Shown one piece after another: positions 1 to 8,983 of a DNA stretch of 49,709 nucleotides (within the stretch, counting starts at the first letter, position 1; each line of letters starts with the position of its first letter). Location: NCBI GenBank assembly GCA_964242895.1, contig CAXTBN010000014.1:1-49709 (forward strand), given 5' to 3'. The notes under the pieces were generated by a model. It did no database searches and was not told the origin of the DNA. It saw only the letters and a program-made list of their open reading frames with translations. The position numbers were made by a program, and so were the translations under genes. Source of the stretch: JASLDZ01 sp964242895 (GTDB lineage: Bacteria > Pseudomonadota > Alphaproteobacteria > Caulobacterales > Caulobacteraceae).

Positions 1-2060
1 GAATCACCGCCGTCGGCGCGGCGCAGGCCGTCACGGGCGACGTGCCCGTGTACCTGTCGGCGCTCGGCACGGTGACGCCGGCCGCCACCGTGACCGTGCG
101 CACCCAGCTCGCGGGCCAGCTGTTCTCCGTGGCCTTCCGCGAGGGCCAGACCGTCGGCAAGGGCCAGCTCCTCGCGCAGGTGGACCCGCGGCCCTACCAG
201 GCGGCCCTCCAGTCCGCGCAGGGCACGCTGGCGCGCGACCAGGCGCTGCTGGCCAACGTGCGCATCGACCTGCAGCGCTATCAGACGCTGCTGTCGCAGG
301 ACTCGATCGCCAAGCAGCAGGTGGACACCCAGGCCGCCACCGTCCGCCAGGACGAGGCGGTGGTGAAGACCGATCAGGCGGCCGTGGCCACCGCCAAGCT
401 GAATCTCGACTACACGCGCATCGTCGCGCCGGTGGGCGGCAAGGTGGGCCTGCGCCAGGTCGACCCCGGCAACTACGTCGCCAACTCGGACGTCAACGGC
501 ATCGTCACCATCACGCAGGTGTCGCCGATCGACGTGGTCTTCACCATCCCCGAGGACCAGGTCTTCACCGTAAACAAGCGCATGAACACGGGCGCGCGGC
601 TCGACGTGACCGCCTTCGACCGCTCGGGCCAGACGCAGCTCGCCAACGGCGCCCTGTCGACGCTCGACAACCAGATCGACACCACCACCGGCACGGTGAA
701 GGCCAAGGCGCGCTTCGCCAACGGCGACGGCGCGCTCTACCCCAACCAGTTCGTCAACATCCGCGTGCTCGTCGACACGCTGCAGCACGTGGTGACCGCG
801 CCGACCGCGGCGGTGCTGCGCGGGCAGGACGGGCTGTTCGTCTACGTGGTCGACGGCACGCGCACCGTCCACATCCGCAACGTGACGACCGGTCCCGTGT
901 CCGGCGACGTCACGGCCGTCACCGCCGGGCTGAACGCCGGCGAGACAGTGGTGACCGACGGCTCCGACCGCCTGCGCGAGGGCGCCAAGGTGCTCCTGCC
1001 CGGCGACTGCCCGCCCGCGATGGGCGGCGGCCGCGGCGGTGCGGGGGGACGTGGCGGCGCCGGCGGACGCGGTGGCGCGGGCGGCTATGGCGCGGCCGGG
1101 GCCGAGCCCAAGCTCAGCTGGTGGGACAAGCTGCTCGGCAAGAAGCCGCCGGCCCCCGCGCCGCACCCGGGCATGACCGCGGACGGCCAGCGCTGCCGGC
1201 CCGTGAACTTCGCGGGCGGCGGTGCGGCCGGGGGGCAGGGCGGCACGGCGCAGATCATGGCGCAGCTCGACCTCGACCCGGGACAGGCGGCCAAGGTGAA
1301 GACCATCACCGACGCCGCGCGCGGCCAGTCGGCCGCGCTGCGCGAGAGCGGCGACTTCGAGGGGCTGCGCACCCTGCGCGACGCGACCAACAAGCAGATC
1401 GAGGCCGTGCTGCGCCCCGACCAGGTCGCCAAGTTCCGCCAGCTGCAGGCTGCTCAGCGCGCCCGCTACGCGGCGGGCGGCGGCGCAGGCGGCGGCGGGA
1501 TGCAGCCGGGGTCGGTCGCGCCCGCCCCGCCCGCACCGGGGACGCCCAGCCCGAGCGACCGCACCTACGCGGCGCCTCCGGCCTCCGCGGGCGCCGCGCC
1601 GCAGGCGACGCGGGGGACCGGCGCGCCGGCCATGCCCCCGGCGGCCACGCCCGGCTCGCACGGGGGCGCCCTCGGCTCCGGCGGTCGCCGCAACCCGGCG
1701 GCCCCGCCCACCGACGCGCCCCCGTCCGTTCCCGCGGCCCCCGGCGGACGCGGAGCCTCCCAAGGCGGAGGCGCGCAGGGCGGAGGCGGCGGGCGCGGCG
1801 CGGCGATGTTCGCCGAACTCGGCCTGTCCCCCGACCAGCAGGCCAAGATCGACGCCGTCCGCGCCGAGTACGGTCCCAAGATGCGCGCGGCCTACGAGGG
1901 CGGCGACATGGCCGCCGCGGGCGCCGTCCGTCGCGAGATGGGCGCCAAGATGGAGGCGGTGATGACGCCCGCCCAGCGCGCCAAATTCGAGGCCGCCCGC
2001 GCCCGCATGCGCGCCCAGGGGGGCGGCGGCGGGGGCGGCGGCCCTCCCGGCGGGATCTGA
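1..2060 (+). CDS. mdtA: RND efflux periplasmic adaptor (MdtA type), 5'-truncated, with two Spy-like C-terminal modules
   Basis: Membrane-fusion protein that would link an inner-membrane RND pump to the outer-membrane channel. The frame is open from the first bases; a GTG at 42 lies inside the conserved part (VPVYLSALGTVTP), so the true start with signal peptide is outside the window. Lipoyl/barrel-sandwich halves, the α-hairpin (roughly residues 65-115 counted from base 42) and the β-barrel follow the MdtA pattern. The ordinary adaptor ends near residue 320. Beyond it come a Gly/Arg-rich linker, a WWDKLLGKK segment, and two similar helical modules (about 403-476 and 586-659), each bounded by two LTXXQ-like motifs (LDPGQ/LRPDQ and LSPDQ/MTPAQ) as in Spy/CpxP-family periplasmic chaperones. 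Family MdtA proteins are about 400 residues, so this tail is exceptional. First gene of an apparent operon with the pumps and channel, four bases before the next start. Confidence 0.93.
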   Translation, partial: ITAVGAAQAVTGDVPVYLSALGTVTPAATVTVRTQLAGQLFSVAFREGQTVGKGQLLAQVDPRPYQAALQSAQGTLARDQALLANVRIDLQRYQTLLSQDSIAKQQVDTQAATVRQDEAVVKTDQAAVATAKLNLDYTRIVAPVGGKVGLRQVDPGNYVANSDVNGIVTITQVSPIDVVFTIPEDQVFTVNKRMNTGARLDVTAFDRSGQTQLANGALSTLDNQIDTTTGTVKAKARFANGDGALYPNQFVNIRVLVDTLQHVVTAPTAAVLRGQDGLFVYVVDGTRTVHIRNVTTGPVSGDVTAVTAGLNAGETVVTDGSDRLREGAKVLLPGDCPPAMGGGRGGAGGRGGAGGRGGAGGYGAAGAEPKLSWWDKLLGKKPPAPAPHPGMTADGQRCRPVNFAGGGAAGGQGGTAQIMAQLDLDPGQAAKVKTITDAARGQSAALRESGDFEGLRTLRDATNKQIEAVLRPDQVAKFRQLQAAQRARYAAGGGAGGGGMQPGSVAPAPPAPGTPSPSDRTYAAPPASAGAAPQATRGTGAPAMPPAATPGSHGGALGSGGRRNPAAPPTDAPPSVPAAPGGRGASQGGGAQGGGGGRGAAMFAELGLSPDQQAKIDAVRAEYGPKMRAAYEGGDMAAAGAVRREMGAKMEAVMTPAQRAKFEAARARMRAQGGGGGGGGPPGGI

Positions 2061-2064
2061 CGCC

Positions 2065-5000
2065 GTGAGCGAGACGGAGACCCGTCTCCCCTCCGGAGAG
2101 CCTCCCGAGGGCACGCCGCCGCCCTCGCACCGCGAGGAGGCGGCCGGCGCCGGACCCGCGCGCCCGGCGGCGGACCAGCGCACCGCCGACGCCGACCGCC
2201 GCGGGCTCTACAGCCCGTCGCGGCTGTTCATCCTGCGGCCGATCGCGACCTCGCTCTTGATGCTGGCGATCCTGCTGACGGGGATCATCGGCTTCCAGTT
2301 CCTGCCGCTCTCGGCCCTGCCGCAGGTCGACTACCCGACCATCCAAGTGCAGACCTCCTACCCCGGCGCCTCGCCGGAGGTGATGACCACCAACGTCACC
2401 GTGCCGCTGGAGCGCCAGTTCGGGCAGATGCCCGGCCTGTCGCGCATCAGCTCGATCTCCTCGGCCGGCGCTTCGGTCGTGACCATGCAGTTCAGCCTCG
2501 ACCTGACCCTGGACGTGGCCGAGCAGGAGGTGCAGGCGGCCATCAACGCGGCGGGCACCTTCCTGCCCAGCGACCTGCCCGCGCCACCCGTCTACGCCAA
2601 GGTGAACCCGGCCGACGCGCCCGTGCTGGTGCTGGCGCTCACCTCCCCCACCCTGCCGCTGACGCAGGTGGAGGACTTCGCCGACACGCGGATGGGCCAG
2701 AAGATCAGCCAGGTCGCCGGCGTGGGCCTCGTCACGCTCTCGGGCGGCGAGCGGCCGGCGGTGCGCATCCAGGCCGACCCGCGCCAGCTCGCCTCCTACG
2801 GCCTGTCGATGGAGAGCCTGCGCACGGCGGTGATGAACGCCAACGTCAACGGGTCGAAGGGCTCTTTCGACGGGCCGAGCCGCGCCTACACCATCAACGC
2901 CAACGACCAGCTCTCCACGCCGCAGGACTATTCGGACCTGGTGGTCGCCTTCCGCAACGGCGCGCCCGTGCGGCTCAAGGACGTGGGCCAGGTGATCAAC
3001 GGCGCGGAGAACACCCAGCTCGGCGCGCTCAAGGCGACCAAGGACGCGGCCACCGGCCGGCAGGACATCCAGCCCGCCGTGCTGCTCAACATCCAGCGCC
3101 AGCCGGGCGCCAACGTCATCGGCGTGGTGGACCGGATCAAGGAGCTCCTGCCCCAGCTGCAGCAGCAGCTGCCCGCCGGCGTGCAGCTGCAGGTGCTGAG
3201 CGACCGCACCACCACCATCCGCGCCTCCGTCGGCGATACGGAGGTGGAGCTGGTCCTGGCCGTGGGCCTCGTGGTGCTCGTGATCTTCGTCTTCCTGCGC
3301 AACGTGCGCGCGACGGTGATCTCGGGGCTGGCGGTGCCGCTCAGCCTCGTGGGCTCCTTCGGCGTCATGTACCTGCTGGGCTTCTCGCTCAACAACCTGA
3401 CGCTGATGGCGCTGACGATCGCGACCGGGTTCGTGGTCGACGACGCCATCGTCATGATCGAGAACATCAGCCGCCACATCGAGGAGGGCGAGGACGGGCG
3501 CACCGCGGCGCTCCGCGGCTCGGGCGAGATCGGCTTCACGATCATCTCGCTGACCCTGTCGCTGCTGGCGGTGCTGATCCCGCTGCTGTTCCTCGGCGAC
3601 GTGGTGGGCCGGCTGTTCCGCGAGTTCGCCGTGACGCTGGCGGTGACCATCGTGCTGTCCGCGGTGATCTCGCTGACGCTGGTGCCCACGCTCTGCGGCC
3701 TGTGGCTGCGCCGGCCGCCCGAGCCCAAGCCGGGCGGGATCGGCGAGCGCCTGGAGAAGGGCGTCGACTGGATCATCCACCGCTACGACGCGGGCCTGAC
3801 CTGGGTGCTGCGCCACCAGCCGCTGACGCTGCTGGTCGCCGTGGCCACCTTCGTGCTGACCGCGCTGCTCTACCTGGCCATTCCCAAGGGCCTGTTCCCG
3901 ACGCAGGACACGGGCGCGCTGCAGGGCTTCATCGAGGCGCCGCAATCGGTCAGCTACGGCCGCATCAGCGACGTGCAGCGCCAGATCACCGCCGCCGTCC
4001 TTCGCGACCCCGCGGTGGAGAGCATCTCCGCCTTCGCGGGCGTCGACGCGCAGAACACCACGCTCAACAGCTCGCGCCTATCGATCGAGCTGACCAATCT
4101 GGAGAAGGGCCGCGCCAACGCCAGCGAGGTCATCCGCCGGCTGCAGCGCGAGGTCGGCGACGCCGTGCCGGGCGTGAAGCTCTACCTGCAGCCCGTGCAG
4201 GACCTGACCATCGATGCGGCCACCACGCGCACGCAGTACTCGGTGGTGCTGGGCAGCGTCAGCCAGGCGGCGCTCAACGAGTGGTCGGGCAAGCTGGTCG
4301 ACAAGCTGCGCACCCTGCGCTCGTTCGAGGACGTCAGCTCCGACGTGCAGAGCCAGGGCTTGGCGGTGTTCGTCAACGTGGACCGCGACACGGCCGGGCG
4401 CCTGGGCGTGTCGATCGCCTCCATCGACAACGCCCTCTACGACGCCTTCGGCCAGCGCATCGTCACGACCATCTACACTCAGTCCAACCAGTACCGGGTG
4501 ATCCTAGAGGCGACGCCCGAGACGCAGTCATCGCCCGACGCGCTGAACGCCATCTACCTGCAGTCGACCGCCGGCGCGCCCGTGCCGCTCTCGGCCGTGG
4601 CGAAGTTCGAGACGCAGTCCAAGCCGCTGTCCATCAGCCACTCCAGCCAGTTCCCGGCCGCCACCCTCAGCTTCAACCTCGCAAAGGGCGAGGCGCTGGG
4701 CGGGGCGGTGGACGCCATCAAGGCCGCGGAGAAGGAGATCGGCATGCCCGCTACGGTGGACACCACCTTCACCGGCGCGGCGGCGGCGTTCCAGAACTCG
4801 CTCGGCTCGACCCTGTGGCTCGTGTTGGCGGCGATCGTGACGATCTACATCGTGCTGGGCGTGCTCTACGAGAGCTTCATCCACCCGATCACCATCCTGT
4901 CGACGTTGCCGTCGGCGGCGGTGGGGGCGTTGCTGGCGCTGATGCTGTCCGGTCAGGACCTGGGGGTGGTCGGGATCATCGGCATCATCCTGCTGATCGG

Positions 5001-5445
5001 CATCGTCAACAAGAACGCGATCATGATGATCGACTTCGCGCTCGACGCGGAGCGCAACCAGCACCTGCCGCCCGAGGAGGCGATCCACCGCGCCGCCCTG
5101 CTGCGCTTCCGTCCCATCCTGATGACCACCATGGCCGCGCTGCTCGGCGCCCTGCCGCTGATGTTCGCCACGGGCTACGGGGCGGAGCTGCGGCGGCCGC
5201 TGGGCATCGCCATCGTCGGCGGCCTGATCGCCAGCCAGCTGCTGACCCTGTTCACCACGCCGGTGATCTACCTGGCGTTCGACAAGCTAGCGACGCGCTT
5301 CAGCCGCCGCGACCCCGAGAGCCCCGCGCGCGACGAGCCCGAGGATCCCGCGCCGCGCGGCCCCGACGAGGCGCCCGGCCGCGCGCCGGCCGGCTCGCCC
5401 CGGAATGCGCCGGGCGGCGCCGGCCCCGAACCGTCTCCGGCGTGA
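2065..5445 (+). CDS. mdtB: RND multidrug efflux permease, MdtB type
   Basis: Proton-driven inner-membrane pump subunit of the AcrB/HAE-1 superfamily, 1126 residues. The TM4 aspartate pair of the proton relay is seen in VVDDAIVMIEN (D459, D460), and the TM10 lysine in GIVNKNAIMMIDFAL (K983). The duplicated 12-TM layout with two large periplasmic loops fits the family. MdtB works as a heterotrimer with MdtC, and an MdtC-like gene follows directly. The GTG start gives an N-terminal extension of about 55 polar, Pro/Glu/Ala-rich residues before the usual LFILRPIATSLLMLAI start of TM1; no internal start sits exactly at that point, so the extension may be real. The tail (about 50 residues) is also polar and Pro-rich. 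The stop lies 13 bases before the chosen start of the next gene. Confidence 0.93.
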   Translation: MSETETRLPSGEPPEGTPPPSHREEAAGAGPARPAADQRTADADRRGLYSPSRLFILRPIATSLLMLAILLTGIIGFQFLPLSALPQVDYPTIQVQTSYPGASPEVMTTNVTVPLERQFGQMPGLSRISSISSAGASVVTMQFSLDLTLDVAEQEVQAAINAAGTFLPSDLPAPPVYAKVNPADAPVLVLALTSPTLPLTQVEDFADTRMGQKISQVAGVGLVTLSGGERPAVRIQADPRQLASYGLSMESLRTAVMNANVNGSKGSFDGPSRAYTINANDQLSTPQDYSDLVVAFRNGAPVRLKDVGQVINGAENTQLGALKATKDAATGRQDIQPAVLLNIQRQPGANVIGVVDRIKELLPQLQQQLPAGVQLQVLSDRTTTIRASVGDTEVELVLAVGLVVLVIFVFLRNVRATVISGLAVPLSLVGSFGVMYLLGFSLNNLTLMALTIATGFVVDDAIVMIENISRHIEEGEDGRTAALRGSGEIGFTIISLTLSLLAVLIPLLFLGDVVGRLFREFAVTLAVTIVLSAVISLTLVPTLCGLWLRRPPEPKPGGIGERLEKGVDWIIHRYDAGLTWVLRHQPLTLLVAVATFVLTALLYLAIPKGLFPTQDTGALQGFIEAPQSVSYGRISDVQRQITAAVLRDPAVESISAFAGVDAQNTTLNSSRLSIELTNLEKGRANASEVIRRLQREVGDAVPGVKLYLQPVQDLTIDAATTRTQYSVVLGSVSQAALNEWSGKLVDKLRTLRSFEDVSSDVQSQGLAVFVNVDRDTAGRLGVSIASIDNALYDAFGQRIVTTIYTQSNQYRVILEATPETQSSPDALNAIYLQSTAGAPVPLSAVAKFETQSKPLSISHSSQFPAATLSFNLAKGEALGGAVDAIKAAEKEIGMPATVDTTFTGAAAAFQNSLGSTLWLVLAAIVTIYIVLGVLYESFIHPITILSTLPSAAVGALLALMLSGQDLGVVGIIGIILLIGIVNKNAIMMIDFALDAERNQHLPPEEAIHRAALLRFRPILMTTMAALLGALPLMFATGYGAELRRPLGIAIVGGLIASQLLTLFTTPVIYLAFDKLATRFSRRDPESPARDEPEDPAPRGPDEAPGRAPAGSPRNAPGGAGPEPSPA

Positions 5446-5458
5446 GGACGGCCGCGGC

Positions 5459-8400
5459 GTGAACCCCTCCGCCCTCTTCATCCGTCGCCCCGTGGCCACG
5501 GTGCTGCTGACGCTGGCCATCGCGCTCGTGGGAATCGCGGCCTACTTCGCCCTGCCGGTGGCCTCGCTGCCCGCGGTCGACTTCCCGACCATCCAGGTGC
5601 GCGCGCAGCTGCCGGGCGCCTCGCCCCTCGTGATGGCCTCCACCGTGGCCACGCCTCTCGAGCGCCGGCTGGGCCAGATCGCCGACGTGAGCGAGCTGAC
5701 CTCCAGCTCCTCGCTCGGCAGCACCAACATCACCATCCAGTTCGGCCTGTCGCGCAACATCGACGGGGCCGCGCGCGACGTGCAGGCCGCCATCAACGCC
5801 GCCTACGCCAACCTGCCCCCGAACCTGCCGTCGAACCCCAGCTACTCCAAGCAGAATCCGGCCAACGCGCCGATCTTCATCCTGAACCTGACCAGCGACA
5901 CGCTCAGCCGCCCGCAGATGTACGACGCCGCCGCGCTGATCCTGCAGCAGAAGCTGTCGCAGATACAGGGCGTGGGGCTCGCCGACATCCAGGGCGGCTC
6001 CGCCCCCGCCGTGCGCATCGAGCTGAACCCGCGCGCGCTCAACGCCTACGGCATCGGCACGGAGGACGTTCGCGCCGCCGTGGCCGGCACCAACGCCAAC
6101 CAGCCCAAGGGCCTCTTCAGCGCCAACGGCCAGCGCTACCAGCTCTACGCCAACGACCAAGCGCAGAAGGCGGCGGACTACGCGCCGCTGATCATCGCCA
6201 CGCGGGACGGCGCGCCCGTGCGCCTGTCGGACGTGGCCACCGTCTACGACGGGTCGCAGAGCGAGAAGAACCTCGGCCTGTTCAACGGCAAGAACGCCAT
6301 CACCGTCCGCATCCAGGCCGCGCCGGGCGCCAACATCGTCGCCACCGTCGACCGCATCAAGGCGGTCATGCCGCAGCTGCAGGCCGCGCTGCCCAAGCAG
6401 ATCGTGCTCGACACGTCCCTCGACCGAACCATCGACATCCGCGAGAGCCTGGTGGACGTGGAGCGCACGCTGCTGCTCTCCGTCGTGCTCGTCGTCATCG
6501 TGGTGCTGCTGTTCCTGAGGAACGGCCGCGCGACGCTGATCCCGGCGGTGGCGGTGATCACCTCGCTCCTGGGCACGCTCGCGGTGATGTGGCTGTTCCA
6601 CTTCAGCCTCGACAACCTGAGCCTGATGGCCCTGACCGTCGCCACGGGCTTCGTGGTCGACGACGCCATCGTGGTGCTGGAGAACATCACGCGCCACGTC
6701 GAGGAGGGCATGCCCCGCTTCGAGGCCGCGATGACGGGCGCGGGCGAGGTCGGGTTCACCGTGGTCTCCATGTCCATCTCGCTGATCGCGGTGTTCCTGC
6801 CGATCCTGATGATGGGCGGCGTGGTGGGGCGCCTGTTCCGCGAGTTCGCGGTCACCCTCTCGGCGGCCATCGTCATCAGCCTGGTGGTGTCGCTGACCAC
6901 CACGCCCATGATGGCCTCGCGCCTCGTCGACGAGCGCCCGACGCCCGAGGAGGAGGAGCGCCGCGCACGCCAGGGCGGCATCAAGGGCGCGCTCGCCAAG
7001 ATCGGCGAACGCATGGAGCGCGGTTTCACCTGGATGGTCGAGACCTACGACGGCTCGCTCACCTGGGCGCTGGACCATGGGCGGCTGGTGCTGCTGACGC
7101 TGGCCGCGACCGTCGTCTTCAACGTCTTCCTGTACGGCATCGTGCCCAAGGGCTTCCTGCCGAGCCAGGACACCGGGGTGATGTTCGGCGGGATTCAGAC
7201 CGACCAGGCCAGCTCGTTCGTCTCCAACCGCGACAAGTTCAAGAAGCTCGTCGCCATCGTCCAGCACGACCGCGCGGTGGACAAGGTCACCGCCTTCCAG
7301 TTCGGCTCCGGCGGCTTCATCTTCGTCTCGCTGAAGCCGCTCAAGCAGCGAGGCGGGCTCTCCACCGACGAGGTGATCGCGCGCATCCGGCCGCACGCCT
7401 TCGCCGTGGAGGGGGCGCAGCTCTTCCTGAACGGCGCGAGCGACTTCCGCGTCGGCGGCCGCCAGAGCAACGCCACCTACCAGTACACCCTGCAGTCGGA
7501 CGATCTGGACGGGCTGAAGAACTGGTCGCAGAAGCTCACGGACGCCCTCAAGCGGCGGCCTGAGCTGACCGACGTCAACAACGACCTGCAGGAGCACGGT
7601 CTCGAGACGTTCATCAACATCGACCGCAACACGACGGCCAAGCTGGGGCTGACCAACGCGCAGGTGACGAGCACGCTGAACGACAGCTACGGCCAGCGGA
7701 TCATCAGCAACATCTACAACGAGCTGAACCAGTACCGCGTGGTGATGGAGGTCGCGCCCGAGTGGCAGCAGACCCCCGCGGCGCTACAGGATCTGTACGT
7801 GGCCCCCGGGGCCAACGCCGCCTACTCGTCGACGGCCACGCCGGTCGGCGCGGCGGCGTCGGCGCAGCGCACCTCCACCGCGGCGCAGACGGCCAACGTG
7901 GGTGTGCGGCAGGGGGCGGAGCGACCCGCCTCCGTCGTCTCGGTCACAGGCCAGGCGTCGCAGAACGGCGACCTGGGCGTGGTGGCCGGCCCGTCGGGGC
8001 CGCGCACGCCCGCCGGCGTGTCGCCCGCCTCCGCCGCCGGCTCCGGCCTCGCAGGCAGCCTCAGCGGCGCGGGGACGGCGCGCTCCACCACCGGCGGCTC
8101 CATCGCGGCGCAGACGGGCAACGCCGTCTCGACCACCGCCTCGCGATCGATCCCGCTGGCGTCGGTGGCCACCTACGCCCTGAACTCGACCTCCGTGTCG
8201 GTGAACCACCAGGGCCAGGCCGTGGCCTCCACCATCTCGTTCAACCTGCCCACGGGAGAGACGCTCTCGCAGGCGCAGCGCGCCATCGAGGAGACCTCGC
8301 AGCAGCTCGGCGTGCCGCCCACGGTGGTGGGAGCCTTCGCCGGCACCGCCCAGCAGTTCAACGACACGCTGAAGAACCAGCCGCTCCTGATCTTGGCGGC

Positions 8401-8983
8401 GCTGGTGGCGGTCTACCTCGTGCTCGGCATCCTGTACGAGAGCTACATCCACCCGATCACGGTGCTCTCCACCCTGCCGTCGGCCGGCATCGGCGCGCTG
8501 CTGGCGCTGATGGCCTTCCACGTGGAGTTCGACCTGATCGCGCTGATCGGCGTGATCCTCTTGATCGGCATCGTGAAGAAGAACGCCATCCTGATCATCG
8601 ACTTCGCCCTGGTGGCCGAGCGCGACCAGGGCCTCTCCTCGCGCGAGGCGATCCACCAGGCGAGCCTGCTGCGCTTCCGCCCGATCATGATGACCACCAT
8701 GGCCGCCATCCTCGGCGCCTTGCCGCTGGCGCTGGGGCTCGGCGCGGGGGGCCAGTTTCGCCAGCCGCTGGGCATCGCCATCATCGGCGGGCTGATCGCG
8801 AGCCAGATCCTGACGCTGATCACCACGCCGGTGGTCTACCTCTACATGGACAAGCTGCGCCGCCCGTCGCGCAAGCGCCGCGGACCCGAGCGCTGGGCGC
8901 CCTCGCCCGAGGACCCCCGCCGCTCGCCCGATCCCGCGCTCGTGCCGCGCGGGACGGGGCTGCCCGCACCCCAGGGAACATGA
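5459..8983 (+). CDS. mdtC: RND multidrug efflux permease, MdtC type, with a long low-complexity insert
   Basis: Second RND pump subunit, partner of the preceding MdtB-like protein. I chose the GTG at 5459 (MNPSALFIRRPVATVLL), which matches the usual N-terminus and has a GAGGA ribosome site near 5444; an upstream in-frame start at 5405 would add 18 atypical residues. The proton-relay residues are present: VVDDAIVVLEN (D401, D402) and GIVKKNAILIIDFAL (K1041). Length is 1174 residues against about 1025 for the family. Most of the excess is one block at about residues 783-895, rich in Ala, Ser, Thr, Gly and Val, placed between YVAPG and SIPLASVATY, where relatives have a short turn in the second periplasmic loop. 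The frame is intact through the block. The stop overlaps the next start as ATGA. Confidence 0.92.
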   Translation: MNPSALFIRRPVATVLLTLAIALVGIAAYFALPVASLPAVDFPTIQVRAQLPGASPLVMASTVATPLERRLGQIADVSELTSSSSLGSTNITIQFGLSRNIDGAARDVQAAINAAYANLPPNLPSNPSYSKQNPANAPIFILNLTSDTLSRPQMYDAAALILQQKLSQIQGVGLADIQGGSAPAVRIELNPRALNAYGIGTEDVRAAVAGTNANQPKGLFSANGQRYQLYANDQAQKAADYAPLIIATRDGAPVRLSDVATVYDGSQSEKNLGLFNGKNAITVRIQAAPGANIVATVDRIKAVMPQLQAALPKQIVLDTSLDRTIDIRESLVDVERTLLLSVVLVVIVVLLFLRNGRATLIPAVAVITSLLGTLAVMWLFHFSLDNLSLMALTVATGFVVDDAIVVLENITRHVEEGMPRFEAAMTGAGEVGFTVVSMSISLIAVFLPILMMGGVVGRLFREFAVTLSAAIVISLVVSLTTTPMMASRLVDERPTPEEEERRARQGGIKGALAKIGERMERGFTWMVETYDGSLTWALDHGRLVLLTLAATVVFNVFLYGIVPKGFLPSQDTGVMFGGIQTDQASSFVSNRDKFKKLVAIVQHDRAVDKVTAFQFGSGGFIFVSLKPLKQRGGLSTDEVIARIRPHAFAVEGAQLFLNGASDFRVGGRQSNATYQYTLQSDDLDGLKNWSQKLTDALKRRPELTDVNNDLQEHGLETFINIDRNTTAKLGLTNAQVTSTLNDSYGQRIISNIYNELNQYRVVMEVAPEWQQTPAALQDLYVAPGANAAYSSTATPVGAAASAQRTSTAAQTANVGVRQGAERPASVVSVTGQASQNGDLGVVAGPSGPRTPAGVSPASAAGSGLAGSLSGAGTARSTTGGSIAAQTGNAVSTTASRSIPLASVATYALNSTSVSVNHQGQAVASTISFNLPTGETLSQAQRAIEETSQQLGVPPTVVGAFAGTAQQFNDTLKNQPLLILAALVAVYLVLGILYESYIHPITVLSTLPSAGIGALLALMAFHVEFDLIALIGVILLIGIVKKNAILIIDFALVAERDQGLSSREAIHQASLLRFRPIMMTTMAAILGALPLALGLGAGGQFRQPLGIAIIGGLIASQILTLITTPVVYLYMDKLRRPSRKRRGPERWAPSPEDPRRSPDPALVPRGTGLPAPQGT

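Noticed and set aside
1306..3945. Very long minus-strand open frame (879 codons) opposite mdtA/mdtB, and similar ones at 5300-7597, 24617-28117 and 33853-36471
   Set aside because: They are antisense or shifted frames of clear genes. Their translations are runs of Arg, Gly, His and Asp, which arise when GC-rich codons are read in the wrong frame.
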